NCBI RefSeq assembly: GCF_900167465.1
Contig: NZ_FUWR01000015.1
Location: forward strand, 1 to 64,000
Origin: Trichlorobacter thiogenes
GTDB lineage: Bacteria; Desulfobacterota; Desulfuromonadia; Geobacterales; Pseudopelobacteraceae
Length of the DNA: 64,000 nt
Direction of reading: 5' to 3'
Positions 44,671 through 53,859 of the stretch are shown one piece after another; the stretch's first letter is position 1; every line of letters begins with the position of its first letter. The notes beneath the pieces are model-generated. The model ran no database searches, was not told the DNA's origin, and saw only the letters and a list, made by a program, of their open reading frames with translations. Made by a program: the position numbers and the translations under genes.

Positions 44671-46209
44671 CTACCCCTTTCCAAAGAAATCCCTCAGTCG
44701 CTTCAGGTAATCCACCGGGCTGCGTTCACCTGCGCTCGATTCCACCTGTTGTTCCTGCTGTTGCTGGTTGCTGGCTGTGTGCCGTGATAGCGCCTCACCA
44801 AGCCGCTCCATCAGTTTATCATTGCTATCCAGCAACTCAGCTATGGCTGATTTGGAAAGCTCTGCCAGAATTGCCTCAGTGCATGCCCGTACCGTTGCCT
44901 TACGAGGCTCACCAGTTAAGAGTGACATCTCACCAAACATCCTGCCCTGCCCCAGGCGGGCAACTCCATTCCCGTCAACCTCAACCGCCATCTCGCCACG
45001 CAGCACAAAAAAGAGCGAGCTGCCTGCATCCCCCTGCCTGACTGCAGCTTCGCCCGGCGCAAAGCTACGCAGCTTCGCACTGTCCGCAAAGTGGGCTACT
45101 TCATCAGCAGTCAAAACATCAAACAGATGGGATTGACGCACCCCTGCCAGTATTTCATCCCGCTGGTTGGGAAATGATTCTTTAAGGGGGACCGTAACCA
45201 GTTGACGATGGGGAAAGGGAAAGCTCCAACCGGCCCGATGCACCGCATACCAGGCCTTGGTCTGAAGTTCAGAGAGAGCCAGATTACGTTGTGCCGGATC
45301 TGCCAGCCAGAATTTAAGCAGATAGACAATGCTGCTGTCATTCATGGTCTGGAGACGGACTGCCGGTTGTGGTTCGTTCAGCACCAGTGTTTCTTCCAGC
45401 AAAACCTGCAACAGAAGTGCTTTTGCCTGTTCAGGAGGTAGTTCATAGGGTAGGCCAATGGTCAGGGTCAGCGCTGCCCGTTCCTGGGCTGTTTCTCTGA
45501 TGGAACCATGGGTGGTGACCACGCTCTGAACCACAACCGTATTGGGAACCAGCACCTGGTTGTTGTCCAGGGTACGCAGGGTGATATAGCGAAAACCGAC
45601 ATTGACGATCTCACCAAACAGATTTTTTTCAGGGATTGTTATCCAGCTGCCCCGGGTCATCAATGGATCAATCTGGACCGTAAAGCCGTAAAAGGCGTTG
45701 GAAAGTGTGGTCTGCATGGCAAAGGCAATGGCAGCAGTAAGTACCGTGGTGGTAGTAATAACGGCAGACAGATCCACCTGAAAGACCAACCGCAAAGATA
45801 CGATACCTGCAGCCAGATAGACTGCCAGACGGATCGCATCACGCAGCAGCATCGGCACATCTCCATGCCGCCGCAGACTAAGCATCATATCCACCAGCAC
45901 GTAGATCACCAGCTTAGCCAGACAGATCAGGACGATCACACTTTGCAGCCGTGCAAGGATAAGACTATAGTTTGGATACCCGGTCAGCGTGGCCTCAAAA
46001 TAGAGTAGCACCAAACCCAGCAAAGAGAGCTTGAGCGCCGTCGGAGCCTGAGAAGAAAGCGACTTGCCCTGCACCCGGCGAACCACGGTAACCGTGACAA
46101 AGAACACAATCACCACCAACAGCACAACCAGCTTGTTGACCAGAATAAAATTCAGGTCCACCAGTGAGAGCATCCCCTGATTAAGCTGCTGTGCTGCTGA
46201 ATTTGCCAT
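44671..46209 (-). CDS. MscS-family channel with C-terminal cyclic-nucleotide-binding domain
   Basis: 512 residues. Four or five membrane spans lie in the first ~190. The MscS pore/beta domain follows, with AIAFAMQTTLSNAFYGF and the GEIVNVGFRYITLRTLDNNQVLVPN block near 205-225. A cyclic-nucleotide-binding domain occupies about 345-470 (LFFVLRGEMAVEV, GRMFGEMSLLTGEPRKATVRA). The phosphate-binding cassette here ends RKATV rather than R(T/S)A, so ligand specificity is uncertain. The C-terminal tail is Gln-rich. It resembles bacterial cyclic-nucleotide-gated MscS-like channels, a known architecture. Its start follows pyrD by one base. Confidence 0.87.
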   Translation of the reverse strand: MANSAAQQLNQGMLSLVDLNFILVNKLVVLLVVIVFFVTVTVVRRVQGKSLSSQAPTALKLSLLGLVLLYFEATLTGYPNYSLILARLQSVIVLICLAKLVIYVLVDMMLSLRRHGDVPMLLRDAIRLAVYLAAGIVSLRLVFQVDLSAVITTTTVLTAAIAFAMQTTLSNAFYGFTVQIDPLMTRGSWITIPEKNLFGEIVNVGFRYITLRTLDNNQVLVPNTVVVQSVVTTHGSIRETAQERAALTLTIGLPYELPPEQAKALLLQVLLEETLVLNEPQPAVRLQTMNDSSIVYLLKFWLADPAQRNLALSELQTKAWYAVHRAGWSFPFPHRQLVTVPLKESFPNQRDEILAGVRQSHLFDVLTADEVAHFADSAKLRSFAPGEAAVRQGDAGSSLFFVLRGEMAVEVDGNGVARLGQGRMFGEMSLLTGEPRKATVRACTEAILAELSKSAIAELLDSNDKLMERLGEALSRHTASNQQQQEQQVESSAGERSPVDYLKRLRDFFGKG

Positions 46210-46210
46210 T

Positions 46211-47125
46211 CTACCCCTCCAAAGCGCCGATCAGACTTTTAATATCAGCAATGCCCCGCGCCGCCAGCCACTGTTCCATCCCTTCAGCAATCTCCTGGGC
46301 TGCGCCAGGGTTGACAAAGCTGGCCGTACCCACCTGCACTGCGGTTGCACCAGCCAGGATGAACTCAAGGGCATCGGTTGCCGACATGATACCGCCAATA
46401 CCGATCACCGGTACCTTAACCGCCCTGGCCACCTGCCAGACCATCCGCAGGGCAACCGGTTTGATGGCAGGGCCCGACAGTCCACCGGTAATATTGGCCA
46501 GCACCGGTCTGCGGCGTTCCAGATCAATGGCCATACCGGTCAGGGTGTTGATCACGGACAGTGCATCTGCCCCTGCCCCTTCGCAGGCCTGGGCCATTTC
46601 TACAATATCGGTCACATTGGGCGAGAGCTTAACGATCAGAGTCTTTTTTGTGGCAGCACGACAGGCAGCAACGACGCTGGCAGCACAGTTTGGATCAGTG
46701 CCGAACACAATCCCGCCCTGCTTGACGTTGGGACAGGAGATATTCACCTCAAGGGCTGCAACCTCAGGGATGTCATCCAGACGGCTAGCCAACTCGGCAT
46801 ACTCATCCGGGGTATACCCAAAAAAGTTGGCAATGGCCGGGGTGTTGACCGAACGCAGGAACGGCACCTTCTTCTGGATAAAGGCGTCAATCCCCACGTT
46901 CTGCAGGCCGATGGCGTTCAGCATACCGCCCGGCGTCTCCACAATCCGAGGGGTGGGGTTACCGGCACGGGGCTTTAAGGACAACCCCTTGGTGACAAAG
47001 GCGCCAATCTTTTCCAGATCAACATACTGGCTGAACTCCTCACCATAGCCAAAGGTACCGGAGGCGGTCATGACCGGGTTACGCAGCTTGAGGCTGCCGA
47101 TCTCAACTGACATATCAGGTTTCAT
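46211..47125 (-). CDS. pyrD: Dihydroorotate dehydrogenase, catalytic subunit (class 1B)
   Basis: 304 residues of the FMN TIM-barrel enzyme. It has [10 protein letters not shown] near residue 19, the NISCPN.KQGG motif near 128 with the class-1 catalytic Cys environment, and [27 protein letters not shown] near 243 (FMN phosphate). Its stop is one base from the MscS gene and its start one base from pyrK. The pyrK partner marks it as the NAD-linked 1B type of pyrimidine synthesis. Confidence 0.95.
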   Translation of the reverse strand: MKPDMSVEIGSLKLRNPVMTASGTFGYGEEFSQYVDLEKIGAFVTKGLSLKPRAGNPTPRIVETPGGMLNAIGLQNVGIDAFIQKKVPFLRSVNTPAIANFFGYTPDEYAELASRLDDIPEVAALEVNISCPNVKQGGIVFGTDPNCAASVVAACRAATKKTLIVKLSPNVTDIVEMAQACEGAGADALSVINTLTGMAIDLERRRPVLANITGGLSGPAIKPVALRMVWQVARAVKVPVIGIGGIMSATDALEFILAGATAVQVGTASFVNPGAAQEIAEGMEQWLAARGIADIKSLIGALEG

Positions 47126-47126
47126 A

Positions 47127-47948
47127 TCAGTTCCCCTCCCACTTTAGTACAGCAGCCTCAAAGACCGGACCTTCAGTACAGACACAACGATAGTCAGGGT
47201 TTTCAGCACTGTGTTCAGCACCTTGGCAGACGCAGCCCAGACAGGCCCCCATGCCGCAAGCCATATACCCTTCCAGCGAGACCTGGGTTTTCACGCTCCG
47301 CTTGGCTCCAATGGCTGCCACCGCCTTCAGCATGCCGTGGGGGCCGCAGGCACAGATCTGCCCCTTGTTTCCGGTAGCATCCAGGCGACCCTCCAGCACC
47401 TTGGTAACCAGACCGCACTCACCCAGCGAGCCATCCTCGGTTGCGGTGTAGCACTCCACACCCAGACGCTCAAACTCGGTGATACAGAGCACGTCATCCT
47501 TGCTGCGACCACCGGCAAACAGGCGCACCGGAGAATCCTTGACCAGTTCCTTTGCCAGCAGATAGAGCGGAGCCAGGCCAACACCACCGCCAACGATCAA
47601 CTTCTCCTCACCAGCCGGACCGTTGTCAAACCCGCTGCCCAACGGCCCGAGAACATCCAGAATATCATTTTCATGCAGATCAGAAAGCATACCGGTCCCC
47701 TTACCCACCACCCGGTACAGGATCTCCAGGTACGGCTGGGCAACCGCGCCGGTGTAGGCTGGCTGGTGCATCCCCACATCAAAGACACCAAAGGGGCGAC
47801 GGATCAACGGGTCGATTGATGGATTGACCCGCACCATCACAAACTGGCCCGGCTTGGCTGCAAGCATCTCAGCCGGTGCGGTCATCCGCATCCGCCAGTA
47901 GCCGGGTGACACCTCGGCATTGTCAAGAATCATGGCCTTAAACTGCAT
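47127..47948 (-). CDS. pyrK: Dihydroorotate dehydrogenase, electron-transfer subunit
   Basis: The start at 47948 is preferred because GAGGAGG lies 6 bases upstream; in-frame ATGs at 47954 and 47963 would overlap rimI further. 273 residues with an FAD domain (RRPFGVFDV near residue 49), the NAD domain ([10 protein letters not shown] near 117; CGPHGM) and a C-terminal [2Fe-2S] cluster site C-GMGA-C-LG-C...C. It passes electrons from PyrD to NAD+. Confidence 0.93.
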   Translation of the reverse strand: MQFKAMILDNAEVSPGYWRMRMTAPAEMLAAKPGQFVMVRVNPSIDPLIRRPFGVFDVGMHQPAYTGAVAQPYLEILYRVVGKGTGMLSDLHENDILDVLGPLGSGFDNGPAGEEKLIVGGGVGLAPLYLLAKELVKDSPVRLFAGGRSKDDVLCITEFERLGVECYTATEDGSLGECGLVTKVLEGRLDATGNKGQICACGPHGMLKAVAAIGAKRSVKTQVSLEGYMACGMGACLGCVCQGAEHSAENPDYRCVCTEGPVFEAAVLKWEGN

Positions 47949-48396
47949 CAACATCCTCCTCAATGAGGTTTTTATCCATCAACAGGGCATCAATACCCTG
48001 TTCGTAATATGCCTTCCTCAAACCGCTTCTGACAAAACCAAACCGTTCGTACAGGGTGATAGCCGGAATACTGGTGGCCCGCACCTCCAACCGCAGCAAC
48101 GCAGCCCCTTGCCGGAGCGCCTCGGCACAGGCCCACTGCATCAGCTGTACGCCGATCCCCCTGCCCTGTAAGGCTGGATCAACCGCTACATCCAGAATCT
48201 CTGCCTCATCCAGCAGCACGCTTAAACAAAGATACCCAGCCACCTGGCCATTAAACTCGGCCACTACCGGTGTGCCACGTTCCGAGCCGATCTCTGCCAA
48301 AAAGTGTTCTCTGGTCCATGCACGGGGAAAACAGGCCTGTTCAATGCGTAGCACCGCAGCAAGATCAGCCTCAATCATTGGTCTAAGAGTCATCAT
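47938..48396 (-). CDS. rimI: Ribosomal-protein-alanine N-acetyltransferase (RimI-like GNAT)
   Basis: 152 residues of the GNAT fold with R.M...DL..VL.IE..CFP..WT at the N-terminus, the acetyl-CoA loop QGRGIGVQLMQ near residue 97 and the C-terminal ALYERFGF-like ITLYERFGFVRSGLRKAYY. RimI acetylates ribosomal protein S18, and homologues act more broadly. It overlaps the pyrK start by a few bases and follows tRNA-Gln. Confidence 0.88.
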   Translation of the reverse strand: MMTLRPMIEADLAAVLRIEQACFPRAWTREHFLAEIGSERGTPVVAEFNGQVAGYLCLSVLLDEAEILDVAVDPALQGRGIGVQLMQWACAEALRQGAALLRLEVRATSIPAITLYERFGFVRSGLRKAYYEQGIDALLMDKNLIEEDVDAV

Positions 48397-48435
48397 CGGT
48401 CGGCAGAATACCGTTATTAGTGGTGTGAGGCAAAC

Positions 48436-48470
48436 GAAAAAAGCACCTACGGTATAACCGTAAGTGCTTA
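48436..48470 (-). terminator. Terminator downstream of tRNA-Gln
   Basis: On the minus strand, AAGCACTTACGGT pairs with ACCGTAGGTGCTT around a TAT loop, followed by TTTTCG. It starts 8 bases after the tRNA 3' end. Confidence 0.8.
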
Positions 48471-48477
48471 ATTTCTA

Positions 48478-48552
48478 TGGCAGGGGTGCCAGGATTCGAA
48501 CCTAGGAATGCCGGAATCAAAATCCGGTGCCTTACCGCTTGGCGACACCCCT
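48478..48552 (-). tRNA. tRNA-Gln (anticodon UUG)
   Basis: Read on the minus strand, the 7-bp acceptor stem AGGGGTG / CACCCCT closes a cloverleaf. The anticodon arm is CCGGA-TTTTGAT-TCCGG (anticodon TTG), the T arm contains GGTTCGAATCC and the CCA end is encoded. It lies between korC and rimI with its own terminator. Confidence 0.95.
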
Positions 48553-48592
48553 AAAAAAGAGAAAAGTTAAATACCAAATTATCGACTACGAG

Positions 48593-49147
48593 TCAAGCTT
48601 TTCGTGCAGAAAAAACTGCAGCAGCCCCTGCCTCAATCGCCTTGATGTTGGCAGGAATCAACCTATGGTTACGTTCCGGCAGGGCATCCTTAAGCGCTTT
48701 CTGCAGCGATTCCAGGGCAAGCGCGCCGGTTGCAGCAGCATAGGCGCCGCAGGCCACCATGTTCACCATCCGCACATCACCCAGCTCAATGGCAATCTGG
48801 TTCATCGGAACAGCAAGCAGTTCACGCCCTTCAAGGGCAACTCCGGCACGTTCAACCAGCGAGCTGTTAACCAGACAGATGCCCCCCTGCTTAACCTTTG
48901 CAGCATATTTATCAAAGGAGAGCTGGTTCAGGATCACCGAGACAGAGGGTTCGCCAACCACCGGTGAACCGGTCTCACCATCGGCAAACACCACGGTACA
49001 CATGGCTGCCCCACCCCGTTTTTCCACGCCGTAGGCCGGAAAAAAAGAGACGTTTTTGCCTTCACGAATGGCTGCATAGGAAAGCAGGTTACCGGCAAGC
49101 AGCACACCCTGGCCGCCGTATCCTGCAAAAAAGAGATCATAACGCAT
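48593..49147 (-). CDS. korC: 2-oxoacid:ferredoxin oxidoreductase, gamma subunit
   Basis: 184 residues with the gamma-subunit signature FAGYGGQGVLLAGNLL at the N-terminus, then YGVEKRGGAAMCTVV near residue 39. It forms part of the KorABCD complex, in which the subunit set D-A-B-C is encoded in one minus-strand operon. It follows korB by 15 bases. Confidence 0.92.
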   Translation of the reverse strand: MRYDLFFAGYGGQGVLLAGNLLSYAAIREGKNVSFFPAYGVEKRGGAAMCTVVFADGETGSPVVGEPSVSVILNQLSFDKYAAKVKQGGICLVNSSLVERAGVALEGRELLAVPMNQIAIELGDVRMVNMVACGAYAAATGALALESLQKALKDALPERNHRLIPANIKAIEAGAAAVFSARKA

Positions 49148-49162
49148 AGATATATACTCCAG

Positions 49163-49906
49163 TTACAGGTTTTCGTTGTTTTTAAAGACACCCAGAGGGA
49201 AGTAGGGGATCATTTCACTGCCCACCCGCTCATTGGCTGCCAGCGGATTCATACCCCAGTTGGTGGGACAGGCTGCCAGCGCCTCAATAAAGGCAAAGCC
49301 CTTCCCTTCCACCTGATATTGGAAGGCATTTTTGATGATCTTCTTGGCCTGCAGCACATTCCTGGGACTGTTCAGAGCCACCCTGGCCGAATAGGCCACT
49401 CCATCCAGATTGGACAGCAGCTCTGCCATCTTGAACGGCTTGCCGTCGTTGGCTACATCCCGGCCATTGGGTGAGGTGGAGGTTTTCTGGCCCGGCATGG
49501 TGGTGGGGGCCATCTGTCCGCCGGTCATACCATAGGTGGTGTTGTTGACAAAGATCACGGTGATCTTCTCGCCACGGTTGGCAGCATGGATAATCTCGGA
49601 AGTACCGATGGCAGCTAGGTCGCCGTCCCCCTGATAGGTGAAGACGATCCGGTCCGGCCGGGCCCGCTTGACACCGGTGGCCACCGCCGGAGCGCGACCA
49701 TGGGGAGATTCCACCACATCGATGTTGAAATAGCCATATAGAAACACTGAGCAGCCCACTGAGGCGCAGCCGATGGTCTTATCGGCAATACCGAAGCTGT
49801 CCATGGCCTCAGCCACCAGACGATGGATTGAACCATGGTGACAGCCAGGGCAAAAATGGGTCTGCACATCTTTCAAACTAACCGGTTTGGAAAATACCTG
49901 CTTCAT
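49163..49906 (-). CDS. korB: 2-oxoacid:ferredoxin oxidoreductase, beta (TPP) subunit
   Basis: 247 residues with [16 protein letters not shown] near residue 18 and the thiamine diphosphate motif [19 protein letters not shown] near 94-112, followed by [11 protein letters not shown]. It binds TPP and Mg2+ at the active site shared with KorA. Substrate is most likely 2-oxoglutarate (reductive or oxidative TCA use in Geobacter); a branched-chain oxoacid enzyme cannot be fully excluded. Confidence 0.92.
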   Translation of the reverse strand: MKQVFSKPVSLKDVQTHFCPGCHHGSIHRLVAEAMDSFGIADKTIGCASVGCSVFLYGYFNIDVVESPHGRAPAVATGVKRARPDRIVFTYQGDGDLAAIGTSEIIHAANRGEKITVIFVNNTTYGMTGGQMAPTTMPGQKTSTSPNGRDVANDGKPFKMAELLSNLDGVAYSARVALNSPRNVLQAKKIIKNAFQYQVEGKGFAFIEALAACPTNWGMNPLAANERVGSEMIPYFPLGVFKNNENL

Positions 49907-49918
49907 ATAGATGCGTCC

Positions 49919-50980
49919 TTAACAGAATTTCTTGATCTGGGTAAACAGCTCTTCGGGAGTTGGAAGAGATCCGGCCCCTGGCGGGCGGCCATAGAACTCC
50001 ACCTCTGCATCCCGTGCCACAGCCAGACGGACATCATCCACCATCTGACCGGTTGAAAGCTCTATGGTCAGCCATTTCTTGCAACGGCTCGACAGATCAG
50101 CATAGGCCTTTTTCGGGAACGGGAACAGGGTAATCGGCCGCATCAGGCCAACCTTGATCCCTTCTGCACGGGCCATTTCAATGGCAGTGCGGGCAATACG
50201 GGAAGTACAGCCAAAGGCGGTCACAATCAGCTCTGCATCATCCGTTGCAAACGTTTCCCAACGGGACTCTTTGTCTGCCAGTTCCTGATAGCGGGCATGC
50301 ATCTTCCAGTGAAACTTCTCCATCTCGCCATCACCAAGGTAGAGCGACTTGACCACGTTCTGCTGGCCGCCGCCAGTACCGCGCACTGCCCAGTCCTTGG
50401 CAGGCAGATCGACCTTAGGCCGTGGATTAGGAACAATCGATTCCTTCATCTGACCCAGCACCGAATCAGCCAGCACCATGGCCGGCATCCGGTATTGGTC
50501 TGACAGATCAAAGGCCAACATGGTCAGGTCGTACATCTCCTGTCCGGAGTTGGGAGCCAGCACAATAATTCGGTAACCACCATGTCCGCCCCCTTTGGTG
50601 GCCTGATGGTAGTCTGCCTGGGAGGCGTCAATGCCGCCCAGCCCCGGGCCGGAGCGCATGATATCAACAATCACGCCGGGCAGTTCAGAACCGGCCATGT
50701 AGGAGATCCCTTCCTGCTTGAGCGAGATACCAGGGCCGGATGAGGAGGTCATGGCCCGCACGCCACAGGCCGAGGCTCCCAGCACCATATTGATGGCGCC
50801 GATCTCACTCTCCACCTGAATAAAGGTGCCACCTGTTTTAGGAAGCTCGCGGGAAAGATATTCCGGGATATCGCTCTGGGGAGTGATCGGGTAGCCGAAA
50901 TAACACTGCACCCCTGCCTCAATGGCAGCCATGGCAACCGCTTCATTACCTTTGACAAACTTTCGTTTCAGCGCAGTCAT
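49919..50980 (-). CDS. korA: 2-oxoacid:ferredoxin oxidoreductase, alpha subunit
   Basis: 353 residues with the alpha-subunit hallmarks GNEAVAMAAIEAGVQ, GYPITPQSDI near residue 30, the TSSSGPGISLKQEG block near 78 and PRSGPGLGG-like MRSGPGLGGIDASQAD. The C-terminal LMRPITLFPFP is also typical. It abuts the ferredoxin gene directly and overlaps none of its partners. Confidence 0.93.
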   Translation of the reverse strand: MTALKRKFVKGNEAVAMAAIEAGVQCYFGYPITPQSDIPEYLSRELPKTGGTFIQVESEIGAINMVLGASACGVRAMTSSSGPGISLKQEGISYMAGSELPGVIVDIMRSGPGLGGIDASQADYHQATKGGGHGGYRIIVLAPNSGQEMYDLTMLAFDLSDQYRMPAMVLADSVLGQMKESIVPNPRPKVDLPAKDWAVRGTGGGQQNVVKSLYLGDGEMEKFHWKMHARYQELADKESRWETFATDDAELIVTAFGCTSRIARTAIEMARAEGIKVGLMRPITLFPFPKKAYADLSSRCKKWLTIELSTGQMVDDVRLAVARDAEVEFYGRPPGAGSLPTPEELFTQIKKFC

Positions 50981-51193
50981 CTAGTTATCTTCCTTGAACA
51001 CAGTAATGGCAACATCCGGGCACATCTCGGCACAGAGACTACAACCGGTACAGTTTTCTGGATTGTTGAATACTGCCAGAGTGTAGCCAAGTGCATTGGG
51101 CTGGCTGCTTAAACTCACCAGTTTTTTGGGGCAGGCAATGGTACACAAGCCGCAGCCTTTGCAGCGGTCTTCTTCAATCACAATATACGGCAT
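50981..51193 (-). CDS. korD: 4Fe-4S ferredoxin-like delta subunit
   Basis: The ATG at 51193 has GAGGTG 8 bases upstream, so it is chosen over an in-frame TTG at 51199. 70 residues with two cluster motifs, CKGCGLCTIACP and CTGCSLCAEMCP. It takes electrons from KorAB to the ferredoxin pool and is the first gene of the korDABC operon. Confidence 0.92.
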   Translation of the reverse strand: MPYIVIEEDRCKGCGLCTIACPKKLVSLSSQPNALGYTLAVFNNPENCTGCSLCAEMCPDVAITVFKEDN

Positions 51194-51372
51194 ACTCAAT
51201 CACCTCAGGCAAAGTCAGCAGATAAAGATTTTAAGTACCAGAAGGATATTGGCATGGTCAAACTTTTTTTAGGCATATTGCGGCAGTTTCATAAGAAACA
51301 GCTTGATTTACCAATTGTATACTGTTAGAGGGAAGCAGCTTTTAAATACAACATCTCATATATGGAGGAAGT

Positions 51373-51966
51373 ATGTCATCAATACTGGTTGAATTAACCG
51401 CTAACATTGTATCTTCACACGCTGCAACAGTTGAAATGAGTTCTGATGAACTATTACAAGAGATTCAAAAAGTCTATGCAGCGTTAAAAAATCTTGATTC
51501 TGATATAGCTGCCGGTGAAGAAGCTGTTGTTAAAGAAGCTGCTCCGGCCATCTCTCCCAAAAAATCAATTCAAAAAGATCAGATCATCTGTCTGATCTGT
51601 GGTAAAGGCGGTTTTAAGACCCTTTCCCGCCACCTGAAGCAGGCCCATGGACTGAAGGCCAGCGAATATCGTAAACAGTTTGGCATTGCCAGCGGCACCC
51701 CTCTGGCTGCTAAAAACTACTCGGAAGCCAGACGTCAGTCGGCTATCGACAACAACCTTGGTGAAAAGCTGGCAAAAGGTCGGGCAACCCGCATGGCTAA
51801 TCTGGAAGCAAAGAAAGCGGTACCGGAAAAGGCACCAAAGGCGGCTCCGGTAAAGGCTCAAAAGCCAGTGACGCCAAAAGTTCCAAAGGCGGCTCCGGCA
51901 AAAGCTCCTAAAGCTCCTGCTGCAAAAGCTCCAAAGGCTGCAGCTCCCCGCGCTAAGAAGAAATAA
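51373..51966 (+). CDS. MucR/Ros-type zinc-finger regulator with histone-H1-like C-terminal tail
   Basis: 197 residues. Residues about 65-145 match the Ros/MucR family: a C2H2 zinc finger (Cys73, Cys76, His87, His92 in CLICGKGGFKTLSRHLKQAH), then GLKASEYRKQFG and SEARRQSAIDNNLGEKLAKGR. The remaining ~50 residues are a tail of repeated KAPKAA/KAPVKA units, much like histone H1 or bacterial AlgP/Hc1-type tails. MucR proteins bind A/T-rich DNA and act as regulators or nucleoid organisers; the tail suggests stronger nonspecific DNA binding. GGAGG sits 6 bases before the ATG, and a terminator follows. Confidence 0.88.
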   Translation: MSSILVELTANIVSSHAATVEMSSDELLQEIQKVYAALKNLDSDIAAGEEAVVKEAAPAISPKKSIQKDQIICLICGKGGFKTLSRHLKQAHGLKASEYRKQFGIASGTPLAAKNYSEARRQSAIDNNLGEKLAKGRATRMANLEAKKAVPEKAPKAAPVKAQKPVTPKVPKAAPAKAPKAPAAKAPKAAAPRAKKK

Positions 51967-51987
51967 CCCAATCTGCTCCATTGACCC

Positions 51988-52020
51988 AAAGCCGCCGCTG
52001 AAAAGCAGGCGGCTTTTTTT
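51988..52020 (+). terminator. Rho-independent terminator after the MucR-like gene
   Basis: AAAGCCGCC / GGCGGCTTT stem around an 11-base loop, ending in a run of seven T. It lies against the convergent ksgA stop. Confidence 0.85.
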
Positions 52021-52834
52021 ATAGCCCAAGCAGCATCGAAAGGGTTCGTGACAACAGGGCAAACTCTTCAATAGCAAGGGTCTCACCGCGGCGCTTGCCA
52101 TCAATGGAGCAGGACAACAGCACCCGTTCAAGCTGCTCCGGCTCTGCAAGACCACCACTTTTAAGACAGTTCCAGAGTGTCTTGCGCCGCATGCCAAAGG
52201 CTGCCTTTACCAGCCGATCAAACAGAGCCTGATTCCCCACCTCAACCCGTGAAGCAGCCAGTGGTGTCAGACTGATCACCACAGAATCCACCTTGGGTGG
52301 CGGAAAGAAACAGCCGGGCGGCACCAGAAACTCCCGCTTTACCTCAAACCACTGGCGGAACAGCACCGTCAGAATGCCATAATCGCTGCAGTCCGGCTGC
52401 GCTGCCAGACGCTCACCCACCTCTTTCTGCAGCATGACCACCAGTCGGGAAAAACGCTGACGTTCTTCAAGAAACCTGAACAGCACCGGGGTTGAGATAT
52501 TGTACGGCAGGTTAGCCACCACCTTGCAGGTGTGACTGCCCAGCAGTTGTTCAAAATCAACCTTCAGAATATCCTGCTCATGGATCATCACCTGCTGTTG
52601 TCCTGCAAAGCGCTCACGCAGCAACGCAGCCAGATCACGATCAAACTCCACTGCCACCAGATGCCCGGCTTGTGCAGCCAGCAGTTCTGTTAATGCCCCC
52701 CTGCCCGGCCCAACCTCAAGCACATGGTCAGTTGGCTGCAGATGCGCTGCAGTCAGGATCTTTCTGATAATGTTATGGTCACTAAGAAAGTTTTGGCCCA
52801 GGGACTTGCGGGGACGTGGAAAAGACTGGTTCAT
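52019..52834 (-). CDS. ksgA: 16S rRNA (adenine-1518/1519) dimethyltransferase
   Basis: The start at 52834 (MNQSFPRPRKSLGQNFL) overlaps the tsaD stop as ATGA and fits the family N-terminus. 271 residues with KSLGQNFLSD, the SAM motif LEVGPGRGALT near residue 43 and the catalytic NLPYN motif near 110 (VANLPYNISTPV). It dimethylates two adenines in helix 45 of 16S rRNA during small-subunit assembly. Confidence 0.94.
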   Translation of the reverse strand: MNQSFPRPRKSLGQNFLSDHNIIRKILTAAHLQPTDHVLEVGPGRGALTELLAAQAGHLVAVEFDRDLAALLRERFAGQQQVMIHEQDILKVDFEQLLGSHTCKVVANLPYNISTPVLFRFLEERQRFSRLVVMLQKEVGERLAAQPDCSDYGILTVLFRQWFEVKREFLVPPGCFFPPPKVDSVVISLTPLAASRVEVGNQALFDRLVKAAFGMRRKTLWNCLKSGGLAEPEQLERVLLSCSIDGKRRGETLAIEEFALLSRTLSMLLGL

Positions 52835-53859
52835 GGCAGTTGCTCCCAACGTGCCACCTGATCAAGGGGCCAGGTGGCAATTGCATCCATGGCAAGGTCA
52901 TCCAGACACCCGGCTGTGAGGTAGGCATCACCGGCCACAGCCAGCATGGCAGCATTGTCACCGCACAACACAGGCGGGGGGATCTGCAGCTCAATCTTGA
53001 GGCGGGTTGCCAGCTGCTGCATGGCATGGCGCAGACCACTGTTACAGGCCACACCACCGCCCACCACCAGGCGCTGCAGCCCTTCCTGCTTCAAGGCTGC
53101 CTCGGTCTTTTTTACCAGCACCTCACAGACTGCAGCCTGAAACGAGGCGCAGAGATCATGCAGCTCTGCACCTTCAGGAGTATGAGATTGTTTCTTCAAG
53201 TGAGTCAGCACAGCTGTTTTAAGTCCGCTAAAGCTGAAATTAAGGGTTTTATCATGCAGCAGCGGACGGGGAAACTTTACTGCTGTCGGGCTGCCTTGTT
53301 GTGCCAGCTTGTCAATCAAGGCGCCCCCTGGATAACCAAGCCCCAGCAGGGTTGCGGTCTTGTCATAGGCCTCACCAACCGCATCATCAATGGTGCGTCC
53401 CAGAATACGATAGCGGCCAATACCGTCCACCCGATAGAGATGAGTATGGCCACCGGAAACCACCAGGGCCAAAAAGGGAAACAGTACCGGCTGTTCCAGA
53501 AAACCGGCCAGCAGGTGACCTTCAATATGATGTACTCCCACCAGCGGAATCCTGCAGGCCAGGGCCAGAGATTTAGCCATTGAGACACCCACCAGCAAGG
53601 CCCCCAACAGGCCAGGGCCACGGGTTACCGCAATCCCTTCAATCTCTGCCAGCATAACGCCAGCCTCATCCAGGGCCTGCCGGACAACCGGTGTAATCAT
53701 CTCCAGATGCTTACGGGAGGCGATCTCAGGCACCACACCGCCATACTCGGCATGGGTTGCCACCTGGGAGGAGATCACGCTGGACAGGACCAAACGGCCG
53801 TCGCGAACTACTGCGGCGGCCGTTTCATCACAGGATGTTTCAATGGTAAGAATCAGCAT
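52831..53859 (-). CDS. tsaD: tRNA N6-threonylcarbamoyladenosine transferase
   Basis: 342 residues of the ASKHA fold, with IETSCDETAAAVV at the N-terminus, the metal-binding ASRKHLEMI-type histidine region near residue 107, VSGGHTHLYRV near 134 and VGGGVACNSGLR near 266. It transfers the threonylcarbamoyl group to A37 of ANN-decoding tRNAs. It overlaps phoH by one base (TAATG) and ksgA by four. Confidence 0.94.
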   Translation of the reverse strand: MLILTIETSCDETAAAVVRDGRLVLSSVISSQVATHAEYGGVVPEIASRKHLEMITPVVRQALDEAGVMLAEIEGIAVTRGPGLLGALLVGVSMAKSLALACRIPLVGVHHIEGHLLAGFLEQPVLFPFLALVVSGGHTHLYRVDGIGRYRILGRTIDDAVGEAYDKTATLLGLGYPGGALIDKLAQQGSPTAVKFPRPLLHDKTLNFSFSGLKTAVLTHLKKQSHTPEGAELHDLCASFQAAVCEVLVKKTEAALKQEGLQRLVVGGGVACNSGLRHAMQQLATRLKIELQIPPPVLCGDNAAMLAVAGDAYLTAGCLDDLAMDAIATWPLDQVARWEQLP

